A stretch of 64,000 bases of DNA, taken from positions 441,501-505,500 of the forward strand of contig LUCW03000005.1 in NCBI GenBank assembly GCA_001586965.3. Direction: 5' to 3'. The position numbers and the translations under genes were made by a program. Within the stretch, counting starts at the first letter, position 1. Each line of letters starts with the position of its first letter. The notes beneath the pieces are model-generated. The model searched no databases and was not told where the DNA came from. It worked only from the letters and a program-made list of their open reading frames with translations. Below are positions 10,098-18,094 of this stretch, in pieces. The DNA comes from Sphaeroforma sirkka (lineage: Eukaryota > Opisthokonta > Ichthyosporea > Ichthyophonida).

Positions 10098-11273
10098 ATG
10101 TCGTCGCCCCAGACCGCCCAGAATGACGCCAAGGCGGCCCCGCCCATCCAGATGGCGGCCCTGCTGATGGTCAAGAACGAAGCCAAGGCGATCCGCAAGA
10201 CCCTCGACTCGCTCGTCGACTTTGACTCCGTGGTCGTCTACGACACCGGCTCCACGGACGGCACCATCGACGCCATCAAGGACTTCAAGATGACCAACCC
10301 CGACCTGCGTGTCCGTCTCCTCTCGGGCGAGTTTGTGGACTTTGCGACCTCCCGGAACGCCATGATCGAGTTTGCCGAGCGCGACCCCCTGCTGGAGTGG
10401 ATGACCTTTGTCGACGCCAACGACGAGTTCCGGGGCACGTCTCTCCTGAGGCGCACCCTCGAGCGCGTTCCACCACATCTCATTGGCCTCTTCCTCCGCC
10501 AGACGTGCCAGTACTCGGACAGCCACACCGACGCCTTCTTCAACATCCGCACAGTGCGCGCTGGCCGCAAGTGGGCCTACAAGGGCGTTGTGCACGAGTA
10601 CCTCGAGTGCAGCACGCGCACCGACAAGGAGCTCGTGGCCCGTCTCGACATGGCGGACGTTGAGGTGTTCCAGGACCGCCGGACCAACACGGAGTCCTCG
10701 CTGGCCCGCTACACGCGAGACCTGGAACTGCTCCTCGAGGAGCGCGAAGCCGACCCCACCAACACGCGGACCATCTTCTACCTGGCCCAGACGTACGCTT
10801 GTCTGAACCAAACCGACAAAGCCCGGGAGATATACAAGGAGCGGGCTGTGATGGCTGGGTTCAGCGAGGAGGTGTTCATAGCCCTGCTCCGAGTAGGCGA
10901 CTACACGACGGACGAGAAGGAGCGGGTGGCCTACTGGATGAAGGCCCTCGAGCACTCGCCCCGGGTCGAGGCGTGCACGCGGCTGGCCAACCACTACATT
11001 GGGGCCGAGAAGCGCCACCTGGCCTATGCCTTTACCTCTCTGGCCATGACGCTCAAGTACCCCGCGGGCGCCCTGCTGTGGGTCGAGAACGAGCCGCACG
11101 ACTATCTGCGGTACCACTACCACGGCATCGTGGCCTACTATCTGGGCGACTTCAAGGGCGGCGAGGCGGCCGCGCGCAAGGCCGTGGAGGCCAAAGGGCT
11201 GGATGTGGACAAGACGAACTTGGAGTTTTATACCAAATGCGAAGTAGCAGAGGTTGGAAAGGTCACAGTGTAG
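10098..11273 (+). CDS. GT2-family glycosyltransferase with TPR-like C-terminus
   Basis: Protein of 391 residues. I start it at ATG 10098; upstream in-frame sequence has no better start. Residues about 18-200 are a family-2 glycosyltransferase domain: LLMVKNEAKAIRKTLDSL opens the fold, VVVYDTGSTDGT is the nucleotide-sugar loop, and MTFVDANDEF is the DxD-like metal site. WAYKGVVHEY completes the active region. Residues about 230-390 are helical, with a TPR-like stretch (TIFYLAQTYACLNQTDKAREIY). GT2-TPR fusions are known in bacteria and giant viruses, where they modify proteins or build virion glycans. Lacking a signal peptide, it would act in the cytosol or viral factory. Confidence 0.85.
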   Translation: MSSPQTAQNDAKAAPPIQMAALLMVKNEAKAIRKTLDSLVDFDSVVVYDTGSTDGTIDAIKDFKMTNPDLRVRLLSGEFVDFATSRNAMIEFAERDPLLEWMTFVDANDEFRGTSLLRRTLERVPPHLIGLFLRQTCQYSDSHTDAFFNIRTVRAGRKWAYKGVVHEYLECSTRTDKELVARLDMADVEVFQDRRTNTESSLARYTRDLELLLEEREADPTNTRTIFYLAQTYACLNQTDKAREIYKERAVMAGFSEEVFIALLRVGDYTTDEKERVAYWMKALEHSPRVEACTRLANHYIGAEKRHLAYAFTSLAMTLKYPAGALLWVENEPHDYLRYHYHGIVAYYLGDFKGGEAAARKAVEAKGLDVDKTNLEFYTKCEVAEVGKVTV

Positions 11274-11415
11274 ATTTGATATACGCCGAGTCTGGGTGAT
11301 TTGTAGACTAGAATAAACATTGAGACTTAATAAAATAACCAGAACCAACAACAAACAACACAGAATCGACTCTTTACTATACCCAGCAGAGGTATCATAA
11401 AAATAGTTTGAGAGA

Positions 11416-11721
11416 ATGGACCGCCTTGTGGTCTTTCTGGCCCTGATTGGGCATATCATGTTCCCCACGCACGACCTCGTGTCCATGTCCAGGCGGGAGT
11501 TGACGCTCTCCCTCGGCGGGGTCCGCCTCAGCATACCAAACATCCCCACGGTGGGCGGCGTGTCGTTTGTGCTGAACGCGCCCACGCCCGCGGCTGACGA
11601 GGATGCGGAGGCGGATAGTGCGGAGAAACCGCCGCGGCACAGGCGGAGGAGTCAAGATGACACTGGTGAGGACAAGCCACTGAAGAAGAAGAGAAAGAAG
11701 AGGAGCGTGATTGAGCTCTAG
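11416..11721 (+). CDS. Hypothetical protein with basic C-terminus
   Basis: Protein of 101 residues. The N-terminal part is mildly hydrophobic (LVVFLALIGHIMF). The middle holds SLGGVRLSIPNIPTVGGVSFVL, read as a possible beta-rich core. The acidic segment ADEDAEADSAE is followed by a strongly basic end (KKKRKKR) that resembles a nuclear localisation or DNA-contact tail. I do not recognise a family. It is convergent with the gene ending at 11726, only a few bases away. Confidence 0.55.
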   Translation: MDRLVVFLALIGHIMFPTHDLVSMSRRELTLSLGGVRLSIPNIPTVGGVSFVLNAPTPAADEDAEADSAEKPPRHRRRSQDDTGEDKPLKKKRKKRSVIEL

Positions 11722-11725
11722 GTGT

Positions 11726-12211
11726 CTACATGCATGTACTGAAGAGGCTGGACATGTAGCGGTCGGAATCCACCGCGCTGGGTGCAACGCTGTTGGCGTA
11801 CGTCGACTGCGGCGCCTCAATGGTCAGGGGGACGTTGGGGTTGTTGCCGTAGGCCAGGGCCATCTGGTCCGACAGCGGCTGCTGGGCCTGCTCTCCCATA
11901 TTGGGGCGGGGGCGGCCGCCCATCTGTGGGTGGTGGTAGGACTGGCCAGGCAGAGGCGGGCACGAGTTGAAGCCGCCACAGATCAGCTCCTTGTCGCGGC
12001 AGTCAAGGCGAAAGTTAAAGTCCGCGTGGGAGCGCAGCGACTGGTAGTAGTTGACGTTACGGCCCAGGGTGTCGTTGTTGCAGCGGGTCTTGCGGATCAG
12101 GGGGGAGATCATGGGATCGGCGTTGCACGGAACGCCCATGTCGCCACAGGGGTTGACAGAATAGCACATTTTGGCCCTGGAGTAGCTGGGGTTGTCTACG
12201 CGCTTGTACAT
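11726..12211 (-). CDS. Hypothetical Cys-containing, Pro/Gln-rich protein
   Basis: Protein of 161 residues with six or more cysteines in the N-terminal 90 residues (CYSVNPCGDMGVPC, TRCNN, DCRDKELICGG, NSCPP). A Pro/Gln/Asn-rich low-complexity stretch follows, and the end is CM. No transmembrane segment or enzyme motif is visible. Small Cys-rich proteins of this type are frequent among virion components of large DNA viruses, so a structural role is possible, but this is inference only. Confidence 0.55.
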   Translation of the reverse strand: MYKRVDNPSYSRAKMCYSVNPCGDMGVPCNADPMISPLIRKTRCNNDTLGRNVNYYQSLRSHADFNFRLDCRDKELICGGFNSCPPLPGQSYHHPQMGGRPRPNMGEQAQQPLSDQMALAYGNNPNVPLTIEAPQSTYANSVAPSAVDSDRYMSSLFSTCM

Positions 12212-12418
12212 TATGACGTTACAGGAGGTTGGACGTGGGCGGGGATTGCAGAGATCTTTTTAATATGCAGGTCATACTTTTATTTTTGCAACAGACGGAG
12301 GGCATTTTGGGGTGGATCGTCAAAGTTTCCTGCTGTTTGAAAATTGCAGTTGGGTCGCATATACACTTTGATACAGAGCCCGGCCTCATATTTGACGGGC
12401 CACAAGAAAGAAGGGAGA

Positions 12419-13171
12419 ATGGCTCTTATCACAGACCTGCTAAACACACGATACACCAAGCACATCATAGGCCTCTGCGTGCTGTACCTCGCGTACCGTC
12501 TGGTGACGGCCATTGCCGCAGGCAGGGTCGGGCGGTGGGCCCCGGACCTCCCGGAGAGGGTCGCGGAGGCCGTCACGGGCGCCATTGATGACGAGTGGGC
12601 GAGCCCCGAGCCACACCCCCTCAAGGGCTATCACCCTGAGGCCGCCGCCGCCGGCGGGGACAGCCAGCGACCCGGTGACCGGAAGCGATCGAGCATCGAA
12701 GCAAGGGTCCAGCGCATCGTGGAAGCCAAGTACGGCGTTCCATTTAAGAGCGTGCGGCCTGCATTTCTGCGGAACCCCGTGACGGGGCAGAACCTGGAGC
12801 TGGACCACTACAGCGCCAGGCTGGAGCTCGCCTTTGAGACGAACGGGCGCCAGCACTACGAGCATACGCCGTTCTTCCACGGGGGCGAGCCGGGTGACAA
12901 CACAAACTTTATCAAGCAGCGGTACCGCGACGAGCTCAAGCGACTCATGTGCGAGGCGAACGGGATCGTGCTGGTGTCTGTGAGCTACCTGGACCTCGAG
13001 AAGAAGAGCGACGAGCAGGTGGCGGCGAGCCTGCCGAGCCTGAAGGCCGTGGAGGCCATGCGGGCCTCGATGCTCGAGCGCACCACGCATGGCATGGTGC
13101 GCTCACCCCGGTCCTCGGATCTCAGGGGTGACGGCCTACGGGCCACGAAGGCTATGTCCCCACTCTGGTAG
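12419..13171 (+). CDS. Membrane-anchored PD-(D/E)XK-type nuclease-like protein
   Basis: Protein of 250 residues from ATG 12419. A hydrophobic segment near the N-terminus (IIGLCVLYLAYRLVTAIAA, about residues 16-36) is probably membrane-spanning. The catalytic-type core is LELDHYSARLELAFETNG followed by RQHYEHTPFFH, around residues 126-150. It matches the giant-virus family of Vsr/restriction-endonuclease-like proteins, usually written ELD-x(8-10)-hAhExxGxQHY. Further down, CEANGIVLVSVSY matches the conserved strand near the end of that family. An anchored nuclease is unusual. The last 20 nt overlap the 3' end of the opposite-strand gene at 13152. Confidence 0.75.
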   Translation: MALITDLLNTRYTKHIIGLCVLYLAYRLVTAIAAGRVGRWAPDLPERVAEAVTGAIDDEWASPEPHPLKGYHPEAAAAGGDSQRPGDRKRSSIEARVQRIVEAKYGVPFKSVRPAFLRNPVTGQNLELDHYSARLELAFETNGRQHYEHTPFFHGGEPGDNTNFIKQRYRDELKRLMCEANGIVLVSVSYLDLEKKSDEQVAASLPSLKAVEAMRASMLERTTHGMVRSPRSSDLRGDGLRATKAMSPLW

Positions 13172-13901
13172 CGTTCTGGTATTCGTCAATCATCCCCAGA
13201 ATGGCCGTCCTGTCCTGGCCATACAATTTTTCAACAACACTGTAGTCCAAGTGCTTGGACCACTCGAAATGTTGCTGGTCTGTGGCGAGCACAAAATCGT
13301 GTGAACCGATTTCGGGGAGTGAAACCAGCGACTCCACGTGTTTCTCCAGCAGCTCGTCGGGAAACTCTGCTGTATAAACTCGCATCACAAACCCGAGGTA
13401 GTCTTTGTCGTGCTGGTAGTGAAATATCGTTCCTCTAGGTATCAGGACCTCTGATAACTCGCCATACATTGCATCGACAAGGATGGGTGTGCCAGCTGGA
13501 ATGACTAGGGACATGAGGCAGCATTGGGTATCGTGGTGTTTAAACATTGACGCAAACTTGGGATTGTTGTCCAGCGTAAACGACTTTGCGACGGGGGACG
13601 GCCGAGGATCGATGGGGTCCTGTTGTTGCGTGTAGCGGTAGACCGTCACATCCTCTGCGAGAGAGGGGGCTCTATACCACATTCGATCCAGGACCTTGAA
13701 GATTCGTTTTCGCGCCTGCAGCACGGCCTCCTGGTCCGACATGTTCCGACCCTCAACGCCTAGATAATCTCTGGCTTCATGTGGCAGATTGTGAAATATC
13801 CGGTGCCCCCCGAGCCACCGCCAGTTCTGCATGGCCAGTTTCTCATCATTTGTCCACACATGGCGGGATCGGAGGGCGAGTCTCTCGTACGGGGTCAACA
13901 T
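13152..13901 (-). CDS. ADP-ribosyltransferase-fold protein
   Basis: Protein of 249 residues showing the R-S-E order of arginine-type ADP-ribosyltransferases: VTVYRY (R89), KSFTLDNN (S107-T109) and YGELSEVLIPRGT (E148, E151). The EVLIPRG strand is a strong hallmark of the fold. There is no signal peptide or membrane segment, so an intracellular target is likely. Known viral and bacterial relatives modify host or viral proteins; the target here cannot be told. The upstream region has a TATA-like AGTATAAAATAAATAAA near 13917-13933 on this side of a divergent pair. A second, unrelated-looking ART-type gene sits at 49325. Confidence 0.75.
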   Translation of the reverse strand: MLTPYERLALRSRHVWTNDEKLAMQNWRWLGGHRIFHNLPHEARDYLGVEGRNMSDQEAVLQARKRIFKVLDRMWYRAPSLAEDVTVYRYTQQQDPIDPRPSPVAKSFTLDNNPKFASMFKHHDTQCCLMSLVIPAGTPILVDAMYGELSEVLIPRGTIFHYQHDKDYLGFVMRVYTAEFPDELLEKHVESLVSLPEIGSHDFVLATDQQHFEWSKHLDYSVVEKLYGQDRTAILGMIDEYQNATRVGT

Positions 13902-13989
13902 TGTTTTTTAGTTATGAGTATAAAATAAATAAAAAACGAAAACGCCCTGTCGGCTTGTGGCGGATGGTGCAGAGTACAACTTTCCAACC

Positions 13990-14499
13990 ATGACAACAAT
14001 TGTGAGAACGCTGCCACACTTTGAGTGCCCCGCCTTCAGAGACTCGCAGGGCGTGAGTCACCCCATCCACGCTGTCGGCGACGGCACGTTTACCGGAACC
14101 TTCTTCAAGGCCCACGATGTCGCCCGTATGGTCGGGGTCGCCAGCGCGAGCGTGGTCAAGAACGCCCTGTCGCCCGAGCTGTACGTCAAGCTCGGCGACA
14201 GTCCCAAGGCGCGGATCTACCTGACGCTCCGGGGGCTCTGCGAGTACCTCCGCGCCTCGCACAGGCCACGCGCAGAGCAGTACGCCGGCTGGACGGCCAA
14301 GGTCATGGGTCTCCTGACCAGCCGGGTGGTGCCACCAGACGAGTGCGTGGTGCATCTGCAGAGCGTGGACGCGTACCTGGCCCGACACAACGAGCTCGTT
14401 GTGACACTCCAGCAGCGCCTGGCGACCAAGAACACCGAAATTGCGCGACTAACGGCCCTTGTGTCGCGCACGTCGCGCACGTCGACACTGCGACACTAG
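13990..14499 (+). CDS. MSV199-type protein without GIY-YIG domain
   Basis: Protein of 169 residues. Residues about 20-120 match the N-terminal MSV199-like domain of the larger paralogues: IHAVGDGTFTGTFFKAHDVARMVGV parallels IHVVGDR...TFFSASDIAKLVGV at 7704. YLTLRGLCEYL and EQYAGWTAKVMGL follow in the same order. The GIY-YIG domain is absent, and a short coiled coil (LQQRLATKNTEIARLTAL) closes the protein. It may act as a DNA-binding regulator or compete with full-length paralogues (inference). Confidence 0.75.
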   Translation: MTTIVRTLPHFECPAFRDSQGVSHPIHAVGDGTFTGTFFKAHDVARMVGVASASVVKNALSPELYVKLGDSPKARIYLTLRGLCEYLRASHRPRAEQYAGWTAKVMGLLTSRVVPPDECVVHLQSVDAYLARHNELVVTLQQRLATKNTEIARLTALVSRTSRTSTLRH

Positions 14500-14526
14500 A
14501 TGAAAATGAAAATGAAATAAAAAACA

Positions 14527-15333
14527 CTAGCAAGTACTCGTTTCGTTCGTGTGCCAGATGTCACAGCCTCTGTCTACGATCTTGTTCAGCAGGGGCTGCA
14601 GGACGGCAAAGACCTTGCAGTCGCTGTTCTCAACACACGACGAGTGGTCAAACCGGAAGCCGCAAAAGTACGTGTACGTTCTGGCAAGCACATCACCCAG
14701 ACCCACCAGCGAGGGCTTGACATCCATGAGCAGCGGCATCTCGTGCTTGTAGGCCTTCTTGTAGTGCATCTTGATGTACTGGACCAGCTCGGCCTCGAGG
14801 CCGCTGTTCTCAGGGACTCCAGTGATCATGTCAATGTCCGTCAGGTAGACGCCCTCAAACCCCATGGCTAAGATGTGTGCATACAGTGCGTCAAAGTGGG
14901 AGGCCAGCTTGCGGTGCGTGGCCAGCCTGACCCACTGGGTGTTGATGTCGTCGCCGTACATGCTCCCCAGCAGCGAGGGGCTTTCCTTGACCGAGTAGTG
15001 CTTGAGAGCCCCCAGGGACACCTTGGCATACACATTGTAGCCACTCTGTTTGATAAATGGGACGTGGTCAGGGTAGATGTCGTTGTAGTCGACAATCACC
15101 AGGTCGCCGTCGTGGTACTGCGGCGGGATCTTGGGCAGATGGTCGCGGGTCTTGGGGGCCGTCACAAAGAAGATGGACACGTTGTTGGACTGGTTCATGG
15201 TGTCCCTGCAGTGGCTCGGGACCCGCGTGGTGGTCGTGGAGGTCGTGGACTCGGTCTTGATGGCCGATGGCAGCGTGTACGCGGAGGACACATAGGCAAT
15301 GAGGCTTTCGACGTCCATGGGTGTCTCGGACAT
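14527..15333 (-). CDS. GH114-like (DUF297-type) TIM-barrel glycosidase candidate
   Basis: Protein of 268 residues from MSETPMDVE; an upstream in-frame ATG is less likely. After a Ser/Thr-rich leader, GDLVIVDYNDIYPDHVPFIK gives the first barrel strand with paired acidic residues. GYNVYAKVSLGALKHY matches the G-x-x-V-x-x-Y-(L/V)-S-x-G-(A/S)-x-E strand of endo-alpha-1,4-polygalactosaminidase-type proteins. MGFEGVYLTDIDMI matches the G-(F/Y)-D-G-(V/I)-(F/Y)-L-D-x-x-D signature. The last conserved acid is D, as in the family. Activity on an amino-sugar polymer is possible but unproven. Confidence 0.65.
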   Translation of the reverse strand: MSETPMDVESLIAYVSSAYTLPSAIKTESTTSTTTTRVPSHCRDTMNQSNNVSIFFVTAPKTRDHLPKIPPQYHDGDLVIVDYNDIYPDHVPFIKQSGYNVYAKVSLGALKHYSVKESPSLLGSMYGDDINTQWVRLATHRKLASHFDALYAHILAMGFEGVYLTDIDMITGVPENSGLEAELVQYIKMHYKKAYKHEMPLLMDVKPSLVGLGDVLARTYTYFCGFRFDHSSCVENSDCKVFAVLQPLLNKIVDRGCDIWHTNETSTC

Positions 15334-15429
15334 GGGGTCTGGGGTAATGTATTTTATTTTTGCCAGAAATGTATGGAAAAAAAACACGCCATCGGTGATT
15401 TACGGACACTTGACTAAACTTTGTTTCAC

Positions 15430-15620
15430 TATATATATGTGGGGCACCTCAATCACTTTTTAGAATCATGATCATCAAACTCCTGGAACTCGTACTCGCA
15501 GCCGGCGACGCACCCGAGGCCGTGTGGAAGAACGTCGACTTGTCGCTTGCCCGGGAGGACAGTCTGGGGCCACTGGGCGACGAGCTGGCCTCTGCGGCAA
15601 TAAGGGGTATGCTATGGACA
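15430..15620 (+). pseudogene. Probable truncated gene with intact promoter
   Basis: ATATATATGT at 15430 and TCACTTTT at 15453 precede ATG 15468. About 47 residues of good coding character follow (LLELVLAAGDAPEAVWKN, then AREDSLGPLGDELASAA). The frame then continues to 15866, but that part is antisense to the opposite CAP gene and looks non-coding. I read this as the surviving 5' end of a lost gene. It may alternatively encode a short peptide. Confidence 0.4.
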
Positions 15621-15652
15621 ACACAAAGGATGAAGGCAACAAGACGTTTTGA

Positions 15653-16249
15653 TCACGTGAGGACCAGGAAAAGGATCAGAGAGACAAACATTATCAAAAC
15701 GATTACGACCATCATGACCAGGATCAATACGACGGAGGAGGATGATGTTTTCGTAGCAGTGGTCTGGGGACTCGTAGAACCAGCAGTGTCTGTGGTCTGG
15801 TCCGTGGTCAAGGGGTCAGCGTTGGTGGTTGACTGGTCCACTACGATAGTCTTGTCATTTAGGTAGTTGCACAATGTGCCAAAGTTATCGGACGTCCAGC
15901 ACCCGACGTCAGTGGCAGTCATCATGTTTGCGTAGTGTCCGTCGACACCGTCACAGTTGTTGACGTTAAAGTAGTTCTCGTACTCAGAGCACTCGCCCCA
16001 CTTGGTGGTCGACCAGTCCGTCGTGGCGTCTTCCACTCCCCGGCTCGCCCAGTTCTCCGAGACTGCCGAAGCCTTGCCACCACAGTTCTTTAGCGATCCC
16101 ATGAGGTCTGGATTGTGCCCGTTCCACTTGCCGCCCTGGCTCTCACCATATGTCTTTGCCATGCACTCGAGGATCATGTTGTACTTGACCTCCCGTTCGC
16201 CGAGAGCATTGTGGTCGCTGACAATACGACTGCGTAGAGAGTCGTTCAT
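15653..16249 (-). CDS. CAP/SCP-domain protein with C-terminal membrane anchor
   Basis: Protein of 198 residues. SDHNALGEREV near residue 11 is the opening helix of CAP (SCP/PR-1/Ag5) domains. SENWAS parallels the GEN motif. GHYANMMTATDVGCW followed by LCNYLN corresponds to the GHYTQ-hhW-x-x-T-x-x-hGC and CNY signatures. Conserved cysteines are present. A Ser/Thr-rich stalk leads to a C-terminal hydrophobic segment of about 25 residues (VVLILVMMVVIVLIMFVSLI), so the domain is tail-anchored. No N-terminal signal is seen. CAP proteins bind lipids or act at cell surfaces; in a virion this could be an envelope protein (inference). Confidence 0.75.
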   Translation of the reverse strand: MNDSLRSRIVSDHNALGEREVKYNMILECMAKTYGESQGGKWNGHNPDLMGSLKNCGGKASAVSENWASRGVEDATTDWSTTKWGECSEYENYFNVNNCDGVDGHYANMMTATDVGCWTSDNFGTLCNYLNDKTIVVDQSTTNADPLTTDQTTDTAGSTSPQTTATKTSSSSVVLILVMMVVIVLIMFVSLILFLVLT

Positions 16250-16304
16250 GTTTCCTTTATTTTGAGTAAGTCAATTCAAAATTTCCTTTGGACAGTTTTA
16301 TTTA

Positions 16305-16805
16305 AAAGTACTCGTTTTGGGTCTATTCCGTACCAGTACACAAGACTTGAACGGTTATACAGGCATCTAACCGTTCGAGACAATGCACAAGAGACGTTTT
16401 TGGGTCCATTTCGTACCAGTACACAAGACTCGAACGGTAGAACCGTTCGAGTCAATACACAAGAGACGTTTTGGGGTCTATTTCGTACCAGTAGACAAGA
16501 CTCGAACGGTTAGAGACCTGTATAACCGTTCGAGTCAATGCACAAGAGACGTTTTTGGGTCCATTTCGTACCAGTACACAAGACTCGAACGGTAGAACCG
16601 TTCGAGTCAATACACAAGAGACGTTTTGGGGTCTATTTCGTACCAGTAGACAAGACTCGAACGGTTAGAGACCTGTATAACCGTTCGAGTCAATGCACAA
16701 GAGACGTTTTGGGGTCTATTTCGTACCAGTAGACAAGACTCGAACGGTTAGAGACCTGTATAACCGTTCGAGTCAATGCACAAGAGACGTTTTGGGGTAT
16801 AAGAG
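16305..16805. repeat. Palindrome-bearing tandem repeats
   Basis: Units of about 60-90 bp contain ACAAGAGACGTTTTKGGGTC, TTTCGTACCAGTA and CAAGACTCGAACGGTT. Each unit pairs CGAACGGTTAGAGACCTGTA or a shorter form with its reverse complement TATAACCGTTCG, so every unit can fold into a hairpin. A compound order of long and short hairpins is repeated. Frames crossing the array are artefacts. No gene lies here. Confidence 0.9.
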
Positions 16806-16891
16806 ATGGTTAGAAGTACGCTAAAAAAATTATTAAAAAAATCGAAAAGGCAAAACTGTGAGATCTCGTGATTCCGTGGTAAGTCGCGAAG

Positions 16892-17971
16892 ATGAGTTTC
16901 CGTGTGATACCGGATTACCTTCCCGATGTGGATATTGTGCCATTTGTAGACGACGATGGTGACACTATCGACATTCATACTGTGGGGGATGGAAGACGTG
17001 AAACCACATACTTCAAAGCTATCGATATAGCCAAGCTCGTCGGTGTATCGAGGGCACAAGTTATCACCGATACCCTCGACGTTAACGATTGTGTTCGAAT
17101 CGGGAAAGCAACAAACGATCCGGTATATGTTAATTTCTCCGGACTCGTACAGTATATGGTCTCTTCACGCAAGGCCAGAGGCACACCATACGGGATCTGG
17201 ATCCGCAAGATTTTGTTTGCGTTCACTGTGAACGACCACCATACAATCGTCGAATTAGCCCGCCCATCCCTGGCAGCCGTCTCACCGGATCTTACTGTGA
17301 GCTATCCAACCGGAATTTACTTATTGGACGTTGGCACCGTGGGTGGATTGCGCAAGAAGCTCACTGAGCCGACGGATGCTGCAGATGATGACGTGGTGCT
17401 CAAGTTTGGTATGTCAAAGACAAATCTGTTCAGACGCATGCAAGAGCACGACGGACTCTTCCCGGAGGCATCCCGTCTGGTCATGTGCTGCATGCCACCT
17501 GAACTTGCTGGTAAGGCCGAGAAGGAAATCCGCATGTACATGAACAATATGCACATTGTAAAGCCCTTTGCATACGAGAAGCAAACCGAGTTGGTGTCGG
17601 TGCCGAGGAGCAAGCTCGACCTAATCACCGCCAGCGTGCGCCAAATCGGGCTTGAGCGCGGGGGCGAGAATGTCAAGGTGAATACGACACACGAAATTGA
17701 AAAGCTCAATTTGCGCCTGGGCTTTTCTAAGGAGAAACTCACAAAGGCAGAGAACGACCTACAGACGCTTTCGTCACAGCTGAATAGCCAGATATCCGAC
17801 CGGGATCGCCAGTTGACGGCCCTGTCGACTTGCGTTGCCGAAAAGGAACGTCAACTCGCAGAGAAAGACCAGCAAATCACCAGACTCATGGAACGTCTCA
17901 ACGATGTCAACGAAAAATTTATGAAGCTGGCCGTCCCCGCCAATGTCCGCAAGCGTCTCCGCGAGATGTGA
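16892..17971 (+). CDS. MSV199/KilA-N-like + GIY-YIG + coiled-coil protein
   Basis: Protein of 359 residues, paralogue of 7704 and 40001. The N-terminal module is IHTVGDGRRETTYFKAIDIAKL. The GIY-YIG-like part shows TGIYLLDVGTV, LKFGMSKTNLFRRMQEH and EKQTELVSVP, so the GIY, x-F-G, Arg, His and Glu positions are present. From residue 265 on there is a long heptad-rich coiled coil (LRLGFSKEKLTKAENDLQTL). It ends NVRKRLREM, basic like the paralogues. Base composition is less GC-rich than the neighbours. It sits directly downstream of the palindromic repeat array; TTAAAAAAAT at about 16830 may act as its promoter. Confidence 0.8.
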   Translation: MSFRVIPDYLPDVDIVPFVDDDGDTIDIHTVGDGRRETTYFKAIDIAKLVGVSRAQVITDTLDVNDCVRIGKATNDPVYVNFSGLVQYMVSSRKARGTPYGIWIRKILFAFTVNDHHTIVELARPSLAAVSPDLTVSYPTGIYLLDVGTVGGLRKKLTEPTDAADDDVVLKFGMSKTNLFRRMQEHDGLFPEASRLVMCCMPPELAGKAEKEIRMYMNNMHIVKPFAYEKQTELVSVPRSKLDLITASVRQIGLERGGENVKVNTTHEIEKLNLRLGFSKEKLTKAENDLQTLSSQLNSQISDRDRQLTALSTCVAEKERQLAEKDQQITRLMERLNDVNEKFMKLAVPANVRKRLREM

Positions 17972-18025
17972 GACGTAGCCGCCAAACCTCCTGGGCTCTC
18001 TGTATAAATTTTATCAATAAAAGCC

Positions 18026-18060
18026 ATATTTTATTTATCGACCAGTCACTCTGACACTAG
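18026..18060 (+). promoter_or_regulatory. Viral promoter of the MULE-type transposase gene
   Basis: TATTTTATTTA at 18026 lies about 20 nt before TCACTCTGACACTAG at 18046-18060, a variant of the initiator seen before the core genes. The ATG is at 18095. Confidence 0.5.
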
Positions 18061-18094
18061 TCACATTGAAACCACTAAACCACTGAACAGAAAA

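Noticed and set aside
15620-15866. Continuation of the 15468 frame as a real protein end
   Set aside because: It is antisense to the anchor and stalk of the CAP gene and loses coding character.
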